Part shown: positions 39,373-48,101 of the stretch, piece after piece
Position numbering within the stretch: the first letter of the stretch is position 1
How the letters are laid out: each line of letters starts with the position of its first letter
The notes under the pieces: generated by a model
Database searches by the model: none
The model's input: only the letters and a program-made list of their open reading frames with translations
What the model was told of the DNA's origin: nothing
Assembly (NCBI RefSeq): GCF_000241955.1
Contig: NC_016818.1
Span: 744,001-808,000 of the forward strand
DNA length: 64,000 nucleotides
Source: Rahnella aquatilis CIP 78.65 = ATCC 33071
GTDB taxonomy: Bacteria > Pseudomonadota > Gammaproteobacteria > Enterobacterales > Enterobacteriaceae
Direction: 5' to 3'
Made by a program: the position numbers and the translations under genes

Positions 39373-39404
39373 AAGGGGTTAGCCATCGGCTAACCCCTTT
39401 TTTT
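39373..39404 (+). terminator. Terminator of the rpsP-rplS operon
   Basis: A 12-bp perfect stem AAGGGGTTAGCC / GGCTAACCCCTT (39373-39384, 39388-39399) with a long T run. It also forms the boundary to the phage-tail locus. Confidence 0.95.
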
Positions 39405-39425
39405 GCATCAATGACCCCATATTGA

Positions 39426-39605
39426 CTACGCAGCGGCAGGCTGGCCACCCGGTTTTGAGATAACCCGGGCGACAGATTCGTGTGTTGCGAAAGTACAGCT
39501 GCACTCAATGTTCTGACACTGGTGATAGCGTTCTTTCGTGGATTCACTCAGATAACGGCTTGAACGTGTATGGGCAACCTTTCCACAAAGCGGACAATGC
39601 ATCAT
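39426..39605 (-). CDS. ogr: Ogr/Delta-like zinc-finger activator of late phage genes
   Basis: A 59-residue protein with the Ogr zinc site: MHCPLCGK near residues 2-9 and a second pair in CQNIECSC near 27-34. In P2 and 186 this protein activates late promoters together with RNA polymerase. ATG 39605 sits behind GGAGG with a five-base spacer. It is slightly shorter than P2 Ogr (72). It is the last gene of the tail locus, as in P2, and candidate binding motifs exist before X, V and FI. Confidence 0.88.
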   Translation of the reverse strand: MMHCPLCGKVAHTRSSRYLSESTKERYHQCQNIECSCTFATHESVARVISKPGGQPAAA

Positions 39606-39670
39606 AAAAACCTCCGGCATGACAGGTAAGCGATAAGGTGATTATGAAACCCACATCTTGCAAAAGCAAG

Positions 39671-40750
39671 TTAATATTGCAATATTGATGATTCGTAGGT
39701 GATATCTGCAACATAAATCTTCAGATTCAATGTTGTCGTGAAACCTTTTTCATTAAGATTATGAACGGCTGAATCGATGATCCAGTGCTGGTTGTCTATC
39801 ACATCTTTAAACCCCTGCACGTTGACCGGCGTTTGTGCGCCCAGGTCTGCGCGCCCCAGCGCCAGACGGATGCTAAAAGAGGCCGAATCTGCCTGAACCT
39901 GATTAAACACAGAGTCAGCTGCGCGTTTTGCGGTTTCCTCGTCAGGAAATATTTTGGCGAGCTGGAGAACGTTATCTTTTGTGCCTGCGGTATAACTTTT
40001 TTCAGACGTATTTTTTAGCGCGACATTGCTTGTTGTTGCCGTTTTAATGTCATGCCATCGGGCATTCACTCCCTCATAGGCCTTCTTGTCGGCAATTTTG
40101 AAAATATGGTTATCACCGTCACTTCGAGTGAGGGTCTTCCAGGGAAGCGGTTGTCCGGAAGCGGTACGGCCTGTGCCTGGTTTGAAAAATAAAATGGCGC
40201 CATTTTTCACGGTTACCTGAGCACCGTAAAGCTGCGCCAGCCGGGTCAGGAAATAGCCGTCATTCTCTTCCGTCTGGTCAATATGTGGGATCTTAATGCT
40301 GTCGAGTTCCGGCGGGATGACCGGCAGGGATAATTGGTTGCGGCTGGAAATCATGCGGATAATCGCGCCAAGCGTGTAATCATCGTAGGACTGGCTGAGC
40401 TTTGTCTCGAAAGAACCCCGAAAATCGGCACTCCGGGCCGTGACATCGATCCTGTCCGGTGAGCCCTGATGATTCACAGTATCTACAGTGAAATAACCAC
40501 AGTCATATAACGCCTGCTTCGACCATCCGAGGTGCAGATGTAAAACCGTCCCGCGGGCTGGCATTTGCACCTGACCATCACTGTCGTCGAAAGTCAGGGT
40601 CAGGGTGTCCGCCTCAAAGCCACTTTTGTCAGTCACTGTCAGGCTGATAATGTGGTCAGAGATATTTTGCTCAAGCACCTTATTTTTGATCTTTAAGCTA
40701 AAAACAGGCGCGATGCGGGCGCCGACAGGTAACTGCAAATCAGTAAGCAT
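39671..40750 (-). CDS. D: P2 gpD-like tail protein (late control D, hub)
   Basis: A 359-residue structural homologue of the P2 D protein, which forms the hub at the tail tip under the tube. It follows U by two bases and precedes ogr, the P2 order. Conserved family features include the early SLTVTDKSGFEADTLTLTFDD region near 37-57 (partly listed) and the ADLGAQTPVNVQGFK segment near 305-319. It is a little shorter than P2 D (387). Confidence 0.9.
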   Translation of the reverse strand: MLTDLQLPVGARIAPVFSLKIKNKVLEQNISDHIISLTVTDKSGFEADTLTLTFDDSDGQVQMPARGTVLHLHLGWSKQALYDCGYFTVDTVNHQGSPDRIDVTARSADFRGSFETKLSQSYDDYTLGAIIRMISSRNQLSLPVIPPELDSIKIPHIDQTEENDGYFLTRLAQLYGAQVTVKNGAILFFKPGTGRTASGQPLPWKTLTRSDGDNHIFKIADKKAYEGVNARWHDIKTATTSNVALKNTSEKSYTAGTKDNVLQLAKIFPDEETAKRAADSVFNQVQADSASFSIRLALGRADLGAQTPVNVQGFKDVIDNQHWIIDSAVHNLNEKGFTTTLNLKIYVADITYESSILQY

Positions 40751-40752
40751 GA

Positions 40753-41223
40753 TCAGGCTCCGCTGGCGAAATTGCTGAGTGCCGAACTGGCCTTGTTATA
40801 TAAGCCCTCGGCCTGAGTCAGCAGATCGCCGAACATGGCGGCCTGCGATTCATCGACGCGCGTCAGATTGAGCGTGAAAGTGATGCTTCGCGCCTGGCCG
40901 CTGGAGTTAAACTCGGCATTGTCATTGGTTATGCTTTTGATAACAAACATGCCGTAAATCGTCCCGCTGCCTTCAATGAGCGGCCATGCGCGCCCGGAAT
41001 CCGCCATAACCTGCAGCGCTTGCAGATACCGTACTCCACCGGTAACTTCGGGCAACAGTTGCCCTTTGAGGGTCATGGCCTCTTCACCCAGTCCAAGAAA
41101 TTGCGAGACCGGGCGCTGTCCAAACCGGGTATTGGTGCCCCAACCATAATTTACCTGACGGGAAGTATTCTGATACGGCAGCGTGTTTAATTTAAACACG
41201 AATAAACCCAGCGACATCATCAT
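40753..41223 (-). CDS. U: P2 gpU-like tail protein
   Basis: A 156-residue tail protein close to P2 U (159), with FGLFVFKLNTLPY-like start (here LGLFVFKLNTLPYQ) and RFGQRPVSQFLGLGEE. Its ATG overlaps the T stop (ATGA), so translation is coupled. Upstream in-frame starts inside T were not used. Confidence 0.9.
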   Translation of the reverse strand: MMMSLGLFVFKLNTLPYQNTSRQVNYGWGTNTRFGQRPVSQFLGLGEEAMTLKGQLLPEVTGGVRYLQALQVMADSGRAWPLIEGSGTIYGMFVIKSITNDNAEFNSSGQARSITFTLNLTRVDESQAAMFGDLLTQAEGLYNKASSALSNFASGA

Positions 41224-42851
41224 GGGTAAATCCCTCCGTTGTTGTACTGGCTGAGAAGATTGTTGGTATTGTTCCATTCCCGCTGGTTTAACGAATCCTC
41301 GATCCAGGTTCTGATCTGGTTATGATCCGTCTCCGGTGTCGCGGTGAAACTTAAGTTCACGGTCGTCGCCCGGTTATCCGTCAGGTTGTTGGCCACGCTG
41401 CTTTTAGCTGGCTGATACAGGTTCAGCGCGCCGCCGGTTGGGGATATGCTGTCTGATGGGGGAGCTGAGATATCCGGGCGTTCAGCGGGATCACTGCCGC
41501 CAAAAAGGGAGTCCCATCCTTTTTTTGCCCAGTTGAAGACTTCGCCAATTTGGGAGACGGCTTTATTGAGCGTGACGAAAATCTCTGCGATTGCTTCTCC
41601 GACCGCTTTGCCGATATCAGTGAAGCCGCTCAGGGTGTTTTGTGTGAAGTGAATGGGCTCAAACAAATCCGTAATCCATCCCAGCGCGGTTCTGAACGGT
41701 GCAAACGCGCCACTTATTGGCCCCATTGCCGCAGTAAATCCGTCAATCACTCCGCCGACAAAGGCACTGATCGGCTCCCAGAGTTTCACCACCGCAATGC
41801 CAATCCCGGCAATCAGCGCGATGACTGGCAGCAGCGGAAGTCCGATGGCGGCAAAGGCTGCAGCAATAACGCCGCCGGTACCGGTAAAAATGGTTCCCAG
41901 CAAACCGGCGCCCGCCATCAGCATATTGATACCGCTCAGCACCGGTGCAATGACCATGCCGAGCGAGCCCAGCCCGCCGATGATGCCGGTGATACCTAAT
42001 GCCAGACCGAGCAGGGAATTCACCAGAACGGGATTATCAGTAATCCAGGTATTGATCGTGCCCAGCCAGCTGGTGGCGGTTTGCGTCAGTTCACGCAGGG
42101 CGGCACTTTGCCCGTCGAAAAGGTTGATACGGATAGTGTCCCAGGTGGCAAAAAGCTTGGTGATATCGCCATCCAGATTGTCGCCTTTCACGGTCACCGC
42201 CATCTGCGCCGCAGGCGTTGCGCCATTCAGTGCCGCCGGTGTTTGTTCCAGAACCTGATCGGCATTCATTCCGTTTTTAGCGAGTGCCTGCTGTTTAGCG
42301 ACCACTTCCGCCGGTGAATGGCCGGCAGCCGCCATCGACAAGCTTTGCTGGCGTAAAGCCGCCAGTTGTGGATCGTCATTTTTCAGTCCGAGAACAGACT
42401 GCACTTCAGCCAGTCCGGATTCTAGCTCTGCACCCGGTTTAAGAAAGTTTTGTGCCAGCGTCAGTTTCGGTTGTGCAAAGGAAAGGGCAGACGAGCTAAT
42501 ATTTTTTAACTGGCCAATTTTCAGTTCGCGATTTTTAAACTGTTGCCCGATCTCCTGCCCTTTGTGTTCCATTTGCATCGGGCGTTGCTGGCGCAGCTTT
42601 TCTAAGGACTGGCTGGCCACCTTTTTTTTCAGACCAGAAAATGCCTGCGTTTCTGTCCCGCTGTCGGGGGCGAACAGTGACGTTTCAAACTGAAGGGAAG
42701 CATCAGCCATATCTTCTGAAACAACGCTGAATAACGTCTTCCCGGGCAGCGCGAGCAGGTTTTTCCTGACCCTGTCTGTTTCTGCCCTGAAGACGGCCAG
42801 ATCCTGATTTATTTTTTCCAGCGTGTCGGGTAACTGTTCGAGATTACTCAT
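41220..42851 (-). CDS. T: P2 gpT-like tail tape-measure protein (short form)
   Basis: A 543-residue tape measure, which sets tail length. It has a charged helical N-terminal half (1-250), then hydrophobic Gly/Ala-rich segments (about 270-350, with several membrane-like stretches) and an Asn/Gln-rich tail. It is much shorter than P2 T (about 815), and no frame break is visible, so the shortening seems real. It starts behind the E' frame and couples to U by ATGA. Confidence 0.9.
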   Translation of the reverse strand: MSNLEQLPDTLEKINQDLAVFRAETDRVRKNLLALPGKTLFSVVSEDMADASLQFETSLFAPDSGTETQAFSGLKKKVASQSLEKLRQQRPMQMEHKGQEIGQQFKNRELKIGQLKNISSSALSFAQPKLTLAQNFLKPGAELESGLAEVQSVLGLKNDDPQLAALRQQSLSMAAAGHSPAEVVAKQQALAKNGMNADQVLEQTPAALNGATPAAQMAVTVKGDNLDGDITKLFATWDTIRINLFDGQSAALRELTQTATSWLGTINTWITDNPVLVNSLLGLALGITGIIGGLGSLGMVIAPVLSGINMLMAGAGLLGTIFTGTGGVIAAAFAAIGLPLLPVIALIAGIGIAVVKLWEPISAFVGGVIDGFTAAMGPISGAFAPFRTALGWITDLFEPIHFTQNTLSGFTDIGKAVGEAIAEIFVTLNKAVSQIGEVFNWAKKGWDSLFGGSDPAERPDISAPPSDSISPTGGALNLYQPAKSSVANNLTDNRATTVNLSFTATPETDHNQIRTWIEDSLNQREWNNTNNLLSQYNNGGIYP

Positions 42852-43286
42852 CTGTTTTTACTCCGCTGCGTTGCAATGCCTTATATCGCCAGTTCAACAG
42901 ATCGGTGAGTGACATGCCGTCCATCTCGGACGGCGGCCAGTGAAAGATCACCGCGATATCAGCCATCAGGTCATCCACGGTGAGACGGGGCGCAATGCTT
43001 ACACCACCGGTTTCGGCGATAAAAAACCAATCACCTTGCCTGCCAGCGCAATCAGGTCAGGCAGTTCCAGGCGTGAGCACTCTTCTTTGGTCAGGTTCGG
43101 ATAGGTGATGCGCGGCAAAATAGTGATCAGAGCATCCACATCGGCGTTTGCCAGCGCTGCGAGGCCGATGCCCCGCAGGCTGCCTGCTGTCGGTTTAGTC
43201 ACCTGAATTTCAGTGATTTCCATTTCACCGCGTTTTAGCGGAACATCTAAAATCACGGTGTTGTCGTTGATGTCAGTAAGATTCAT
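42844..43286 (-). CDS. E': gpE+E' frameshift product, tail assembly chaperone
   Basis: The E gene contains the slippery heptamer T-TTT-TTA (plus-strand 43020-43026) in the proper zero frame near its end. After a -1 shift the frame stays open for 58 more codons to TAA at 42846-42844, giving about 147 residues. The extra part includes FHWPPSEMDGMSLTDLLNWR, typical of the P2 E' and lambda GT-type chaperone extension. P2 makes E+E' of about 142 residues the same way, so this is a programmed shift and not an error. Confidence 0.85.
42999..43286 (-). CDS. E: P2 gpE-like tail assembly protein
   Basis: The 95-residue zero-frame product with MNLTDINDNTVILDVPLKRGE at the start (P2 E: 91). Together with the longer E+E' form it is thought to chaperone the tape measure during tail building. 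ATG 43286 lies behind AGGAAACG, shortly after FII. An upstream in-frame extension inside FII is not supported. Confidence 0.9.
   Translation of the reverse strand: MNLTDINDNTVILDVPLKRGEMEITEIQVTKPTAGSLRGIGLAALANADVDALITILPRITYPNLTKEECSRLELPDLIALAGKVIGFLSPKPVV
43020..43026 (-). other. Slippery heptamer for -1 frameshift in E
   Basis: Minus-strand TTTTTTA, read as ggT TTT TTA in the E frame, the X XXY YYZ pattern. It is eight codons before the E stop. Confidence 0.85.
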
Positions 43287-43344
43287 ACGTTTCCTGCTTA
43301 AATCGGAGATGAAGCCGGCAATAGCTGCCGGCTTGGGGAAGAGA

Positions 43345-43854
43345 TTACAAGCCGAGTGCGGTGCGATGTTCCGCCAGACGGTCAACGCCGTTGACGATTT
43401 CCACCATATTGACGGTGTCGATCTCAATCAGTTCTTTGCCGTCGATAGTGAGTTTGAAGTACGTACACTGGGTGGTGACTTTGGTCTCAGTGTCTTCACC
43501 TTGTTTGTACTCGCCGAAATCAAACTCTTTGTGGCGGCCGCGCATCATCACTTCAACTGCCGACACATCGCCGGTGTCGTCGCGCTGCAGTGAACCGGCA
43601 AAACGCAGCGGAATATCCGATGTGCTGCCCCATTGCTGCAGAACCAGTTCATCCAGACCGCCGATAGACCATTCCAGTGTCAGCGCATCATCATCCAGAC
43701 CGAAGTCCACCGCGACCGAACCGCTCATGCCGCCGCCACGATAGTTTTGCAGTTTGCGGGTGAGTTTCGGCAGTGTCAGCGAAGAGACCAGACCGAGGTA
43801 GCTGTTCCCGTCATTAAACAGGTTCAGGTATTTCAATTTCTTTGGAAGTGCCAT
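43345..43854 (-). CDS. FII: P2 gpFII-like tail tube protein
   Basis: A 169-residue tube protein (P2 FII: 172), starting MALPKKLKYLNLFNDGNSYLG. In the contractile tail it builds the inner tube that the sheath drives through the target envelope. It lies directly behind FI, as in P2. Confidence 0.92.
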   Translation of the reverse strand: MALPKKLKYLNLFNDGNSYLGLVSSLTLPKLTRKLQNYRGGGMSGSVAVDFGLDDDALTLEWSIGGLDELVLQQWGSTSDIPLRFAGSLQRDDTGDVSAVEVMMRGRHKEFDFGEYKQGEDTETKVTTQCTYFKLTIDGKELIEIDTVNMVEIVNGVDRLAEHRTALGL

Positions 43855-43868
43855 GAGTCTTTGTCTCC

Positions 43869-45038
43869 TTAGCTGTTAATGGACGCGGCAAAGTTCACCA
43901 GATACGAGTCGGTGATACGCTGGCGCAGGGTCAGATCTTCCAGTGGAGGAACCGGGGTGTAGTCGTAATCGATGTAAAGTTTGCCAGCTTTCAGCGTTTC
44001 CGCTGTATTCGCGGTTTCGTCGTACCAGCAGTCACCGTCAATGATGTAACCCGCTGATTTCATCTCGCGCATTTTGGCTTTGATGCCGTCGATCATGTCG
44101 CGCACCAGTGTCGGGGTCATGGGTTTATCGACCGCCCACATGTGCGCTTCCGCCATGGTGTCAGCCAGAATCTGCGCGGTACGGGTGTAGTTTTCGAACA
44201 GGAACAGCGTGTCATCGCTGCAGGTGCGGTTACCCCAGAAACGGAAGCCGTCTTTGCGCACCAGCGTCGTCACCCCAGCTTCGTTCAGTAAATCGGCATC
44301 GGTGCCGGTGGCCTGCAAATCCCAGAAGACACTGGCGGACAGACCGGTCACACCGTTGACGCCGACGTTGGACAAGGTTTTATGCCAGCCGGTATCCTGG
44401 TCAATTTTGGCGCGTAAACCCAGAGCACGGGCGGTGGCATAAGCGATATCAGACTGGCTGGTGGTGGTATTCCAGTTCACGAAGTCCGGCCAGATCAGCA
44501 TCAGTTCACGCTGGCTGAAGTTGTCGCGGTATTTGATCGCATCAGAAAGGGTTTTCGCGCCGTAAACGCTGACATAACCGAACGCACGCAACTGCTGACA
44601 CACACCCGCCAGCGCAGTGGCGACGGCCTGATTATCCAGCCCCGGAACACCCAGAATACGAGGCTTCACGCCCAGCTCTGCCTGCGCAGAAAGCAGCGCC
44701 TTCATGCCGGTGTAACGGCCATTGGCATCAGAACCGCCAATGATATTGCTGGTGGTTGCGGCTTCATCTTCACCCGTGGCGACACGTACCACGACAGTGA
44801 CCGGTTTACACTGATCGGCAATCGCCAGAAGCGCGGCACGCAATGTCCCGCTGGTACCGGCTTTACCGCTGGCCGCCAGAACGTCAGTGATCAGAACCGG
44901 CATATTAAGAGGAAATACAGTGGCATCCGCATCTTCTGCGGTACAAACCATGCCGATAATTGCTGTGGAAACGGTGGAAATAATGCGGGTGCCGTCGTTG
45001 ATTTCGACAACACGCACGCCGTGATGATAATCAGCCAT
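43869..45038 (-). CDS. FI: P2 gpFI-like tail sheath protein
   Basis: A 389-residue contractile sheath subunit (P2 FI: 396). The start MADYHHGVRVVEINDGTR and the segment SVFWDLQATGTDADLLNEAG near 273-292 are typical. ATG 45038 lies behind AGAGTCACCCTG, and in-frame upstream codons extend into non-coding sequence. A terminator separates it from H, so it needs its own promoter; a TGTTGTGCCA motif lies about 90 bases upstream. Confidence 0.93.
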   Translation of the reverse strand: MADYHHGVRVVEINDGTRIISTVSTAIIGMVCTAEDADATVFPLNMPVLITDVLAASGKAGTSGTLRAALLAIADQCKPVTVVVRVATGEDEAATTSNIIGGSDANGRYTGMKALLSAQAELGVKPRILGVPGLDNQAVATALAGVCQQLRAFGYVSVYGAKTLSDAIKYRDNFSQRELMLIWPDFVNWNTTTSQSDIAYATARALGLRAKIDQDTGWHKTLSNVGVNGVTGLSASVFWDLQATGTDADLLNEAGVTTLVRKDGFRFWGNRTCSDDTLFLFENYTRTAQILADTMAEAHMWAVDKPMTPTLVRDMIDGIKAKMREMKSAGYIIDGDCWYDETANTAETLKAGKLYIDYDYTPVPPLEDLTLRQRITDSYLVNFAASINS

Positions 45039-45123
45039 CAGGGTGACTCTCTCTGTTGTGGGTGGTGAAGCAAGGATGCCGGTTCGCAACAGAAAGCGCA
45101 TTTGATCAGGGGCGTGGGGGCGG

Positions 45124-45133
45124 TGGCACAACA
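45124..45133 (-). promoter_or_regulatory. Candidate Ogr-binding motif before FI
   Basis: Minus-strand TGTTGTGCCA, shared with sites before X and V. The second half of the expected TGT-N12-ACA pattern is ACG here. The distance to the FI start (86 bases) suits a late promoter activated from about -55. Confidence 0.55.
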
Positions 45134-45145
45134 GAAGCAGAGAAT

Positions 45146-45174
45146 AAAAAAGAGATAATGGCAATTATCTCTTT
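45146..45174 (-). terminator. Terminator behind the tail-fibre gene H
   Basis: An 11-bp perfect stem AAAGAGATAAT / ATTATCTCTTT (45149-45159, 45164-45174) with a T run on the minus strand (about 45151-45146). It closes the X-to-H transcript. Confidence 0.85.
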
Positions 45175-45208
45175 GATAAATTAGGTATTTTATGCGTATC
45201 GCTTAGGG

Positions 45209-46240
45209 TCAGGCGGCCCGGACAATATAATTAAAAGCGATATTGCGAGGTCGCATGGTGATCCATACTCCTGCGGGGTTTGATAGGCTGGCCGGTAATT
45301 GTACGGCTGTCATGCAGTTATCCGCCATGATGGGAATAAGTGTACTATTGTTCGGACTTTTTGCCCCTGGAGGCTGCCCGGCAATCGCTGAGTCAGCAGC
45401 CACAAAAGGAGTGCCTATAGTTCCTCCAGTTGTTGTTTCATCGGCTCCGAAGTAATCCAGCGCGGCCGTTCTGATACCGGTTGCCCCCTGAGCGCTATAG
45501 ATCACTCGCCCTGCATCAACCCCTCTTCCATCATCCCAACCACGAATAAATTCCCCGCGTAAGTCTGGCAATAAACCAGATGGATAGGCTAATGCCAGTT
45601 TAGGATACTTTGCCTTATCAAATGCCGCGCCATTACATTTCAACCATCCTGCTGGTGGTGTTGCTGTCGGCCAGGGAAGAGGAATGCCAACGGGCAGATC
45701 GTATTGTGGATGTGGATTCACAGCCGCCACATGCTTTGCCAGCAGATCATCCGCATACGCCTTAACTTCGATGGCTTTATCATCGACATATTTGCGCGTT
45801 GCCAGCACCACGGAAGGATCAATTTTCAGCGTTACCGCATCCGTACTGTTTACCACTAAAATCATACGAACCGTCTGCGTCCGGCCACTGCCTTCCTGTA
45901 ATTGCGGTTTATAGGTTTCAGGGCAGTTGGCGATGGCAATCAGCGTATTGTCCTGATCGAATAAACCAATTTCACGGATCCAGAATCCGCCCTGATCTTC
46001 AGGAATGATCTGTTCGGCGATAATCTGATTAGTATTCGCCGGATCAACGCTAAGTGCGTTGAGTGAGGCACGACGCTTTTCGCCAATCAATTTTGTTTGC
46101 GCCGGATCGGGCGTTGGCAAAATACCGCCGCCATCACCGACCGCCATTTGGGTCAGGCTGAGTTGCGTACCCAGCGCCGTAGCATTGGCCAGTTTCGCTG
46201 CACCCAGATTGGTCAGCAACGCATAATATTTAGCTGTCAT
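45209..46240 (-). CDS. Tail fibre protein with collar domain (H-like)
   Basis: A 343-residue fibre. Residues 1-~150 are the P2-type fibre N-domain that attaches to baseplate protein I (MTAKYYALLTNLGAAKLANA; GGFWIREIGLFDQDN near 86-100). A short spacer follows (about 150-185), and the C-terminus is a phage tail-collar domain (GIPLPWPTATPPAGWLKCNG near 187-206; DLRGEFIRGWDDGRG near 228-242). P2 H is about twice as long. No fibre-assembly gene G follows; a terminator does. The C-terminal part should decide target strains. Confidence 0.88.
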   Translation of the reverse strand: MTAKYYALLTNLGAAKLANATALGTQLSLTQMAVGDGGGILPTPDPAQTKLIGEKRRASLNALSVDPANTNQIIAEQIIPEDQGGFWIREIGLFDQDNTLIAIANCPETYKPQLQEGSGRTQTVRMILVVNSTDAVTLKIDPSVVLATRKYVDDKAIEVKAYADDLLAKHVAAVNPHPQYDLPVGIPLPWPTATPPAGWLKCNGAAFDKAKYPKLALAYPSGLLPDLRGEFIRGWDDGRGVDAGRVIYSAQGATGIRTAALDYFGADETTTGGTIGTPFVAADSAIAGQPPGAKSPNNSTLIPIMADNCMTAVQLPASLSNPAGVWITMRPRNIAFNYIVRAA

Positions 46241-46844
46241 AATTCACTCTCAGGTTGTCGATTAAATGAATGGCTGAACCGGTAAACGCAGGGCCGGAGG
46301 CGGTAATGGTTTCAGGGAGATAGGGATAAACCGTCAGTTCTTCGCCGTCGTAAGTCGCTGCGGCGATATAAAAATCTCCCGTCACGTCCAGATTGATGGA
46401 GAGGCCAATCAGATGGCGGCTACAGGGTTTGGCATCAGTGATCAGGCGTTCGAGTTCCTGATACATCTCCTCAGTGATACCCGTTTCCAGCACGCCGACA
46501 TCGAGGCGAAAAGTGCCCGGAACATCGTGGGTCTGCCACCATTCGGTGACGCGGATTAAATATCCGAGCGGTTCAACGACCCGGCGTAATGCGCCAATAG
46601 TGCCTTTGTGTTTATGGACGAACCAGGCTGCGCGAACTGCGGAGCGTTTCGCTGGTTCCGTCCAGTTTTCATCCCAGCGGTCAACCGAAAATGCCCAGCC
46701 AAGATAGGGGAGTAATTCCAGCGGACAGAAATCAGGATCCCAGAGTTCACGAAGAGGAACGCTGAGATTACCGATTTGCGATAACGCCTGTGCGGCCGCG
46801 ACTTCAAGTTGTGTTGAACCGGAAGGTAAAAGACGGTCACTCAT
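46230..46844 (-). CDS. I: P2 gpI-like baseplate protein
   Basis: A 204-residue baseplate wedge/fibre-anchoring protein (P2 I: 176). The conserved ELLPYLGWAFSVDRWDENW segment near 43-61 and RRVVEPLGYLIRVTEWW near 86-102 support the call. It overlaps J by 8 bases and H by 11, forming one tightly packed unit. Confidence 0.92.
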   Translation of the reverse strand: MSDRLLPSGSTQLEVAAAQALSQIGNLSVPLRELWDPDFCPLELLPYLGWAFSVDRWDENWTEPAKRSAVRAAWFVHKHKGTIGALRRVVEPLGYLIRVTEWWQTHDVPGTFRLDVGVLETGITEEMYQELERLITDAKPCSRHLIGLSINLDVTGDFYIAAATYDGEELTVYPYLPETITASGPAFTGSAIHLIDNLRVNYDS

Positions 46845-47745
46845 CCGAGCCTCCCACTGTCAGTGAGTAACCGGTACAGAGTGACGCCTGAGTTTTATCA
46901 AGCACGATATCCGCCAGCGGCGATGACAACTCGACCCGCTGAACGCCCTCAACATGCAAAGCTGCATAGATGGCAGAAAGCCGGATATCGCGGCCTAGCC
47001 GACTTTGCGTATTGATATACGTTTTTAACTGCGCTTCTGATGCCGCCCGGACAGGCTCAATTTCAGGTGTGGGTAAGACATACAGCACGGCATCAATCTG
47101 ATAAGGCACAATATCTGCCGCCTGCACAGTGACACGGTCGGCGACAGGCCGGACATCTTCATGGTTCAGTGCCTTCTCCACGGCAACGAGCAAATCAGCA
47201 GAGGCAACGCCATCGTTGTCACGTGACAAAATGGTGACTGTCACTTCTGCGGGAGACGGGCTGATGGCCGATGCATCCGCGATACGTCCGTCTGCCGAGC
47301 GCGCATGATATTCGTAAGCGCCTGTGGGGCCGGCCACGCTTAACCCTTCGAATGCCTGAGGAATACGCATGCGTAAATCGCTATCGGCTTCTAAAACGGC
47401 GGCTGTTGGTGGGATGGTATTGTTATTCGCAGGCTGCAGAACCAGGCGCTGAACGTTAAAATTCGCCGCCAGCTGATCCAAATCACTGCCCGTCGCATAG
47501 GCAACCATCACCGCGCGGGCGGCTTCGTTCACCCGCTGGCGCAGGATCAGTTCGCGGTAGGCATTCTCCTGCAACAGTTTGACCAGTGGCTCGGATTCCA
47601 GCGTCAGTGTGCGGCTGATGGCCTCCTGCTGATCGGCGGGATAGAGCGAAATCAGCGTCGTTTTACGTGCTTTAAGCAGGCTTTCATAATCCAGTTCTTC
47701 GACCACATCAGGGGGCGGTAACTGGCTCAAATCGATCGTTGCCAT
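46837..47745 (-). CDS. J: P2 gpJ-like baseplate protein
   Basis: A 302-residue baseplate wedge protein, the same length as P2 J. MATIDLSQLPPPDVVEELDYE at the start and VTVTILSRDNDGVAS near 173-187 are family features. It follows W by five bases and overlaps I. Confidence 0.93.
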   Translation of the reverse strand: MATIDLSQLPPPDVVEELDYESLLKARKTTLISLYPADQQEAISRTLTLESEPLVKLLQENAYRELILRQRVNEAARAVMVAYATGSDLDQLAANFNVQRLVLQPANNNTIPPTAAVLEADSDLRMRIPQAFEGLSVAGPTGAYEYHARSADGRIADASAISPSPAEVTVTILSRDNDGVASADLLVAVEKALNHEDVRPVADRVTVQAADIVPYQIDAVLYVLPTPEIEPVRAASEAQLKTYINTQSRLGRDIRLSAIYAALHVEGVQRVELSSPLADIVLDKTQASLCTGYSLTVGGSDE

Positions 47746-47750
47746 AAGTA

Positions 47751-48101
47751 TCAGCTCACAGGAATATTCAGGGAAAAATCCGTTGCCGTGTCGGTACGGC
47801 TTCCGGTCAGTTCCACCACCATCTTGCCGTCGTAACCGGTGTCGAAAGTGATGGCATTCAGTGAAATGCGGGGTTCCCACTGCAGCAGAGCGGTGTAGCA
47901 AATTGCCATCATCTGCAGTCGCAGGGCGCCGTTTTGCGGCTGGTCGATCAACTCTGAAAGCAACGAACCGTAAGTGCGGCGCATCACCCTTGAACCGACC
48001 GGTGTATTTAAAATGTCGCTCACGGACTGGCGGATATGGTCGAGATCCTCAATGGCGATACCGCTGTTTCTGTTCATCCCCAGATATTTTGGATTGCTCA
48101 T
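47751..48101 (-). CDS. W: P2 gpW-like baseplate protein (gp25 family)
   Basis: A 116-residue baseplate protein of the gp25/lysozyme-like fold family (P2 W: 115), with SVSDILNTPVGSRVMRRTYGS near residues 29-49 (only partly quoted by key residues). The ATG overlaps the V stop by four bases. A longer in-frame upstream reading is a shadow of V. Confidence 0.93.
   Translation of the reverse strand: MSNPKYLGMNRNSGIAIEDLDHIRQSVSDILNTPVGSRVMRRTYGSLLSELIDQPQNGALRLQMMAICYTALLQWEPRISLNAITFDTGYDGKMVVELTGSRTDTATDFSLNIPVS

Noticed and set aside
39335..39425. Phage attachment site next to rplS
   Set aside because: I could not find a matching direct repeat in the 54468-54757 gap, and there is no integrase. 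The rplS terminator itself is a normal host element.
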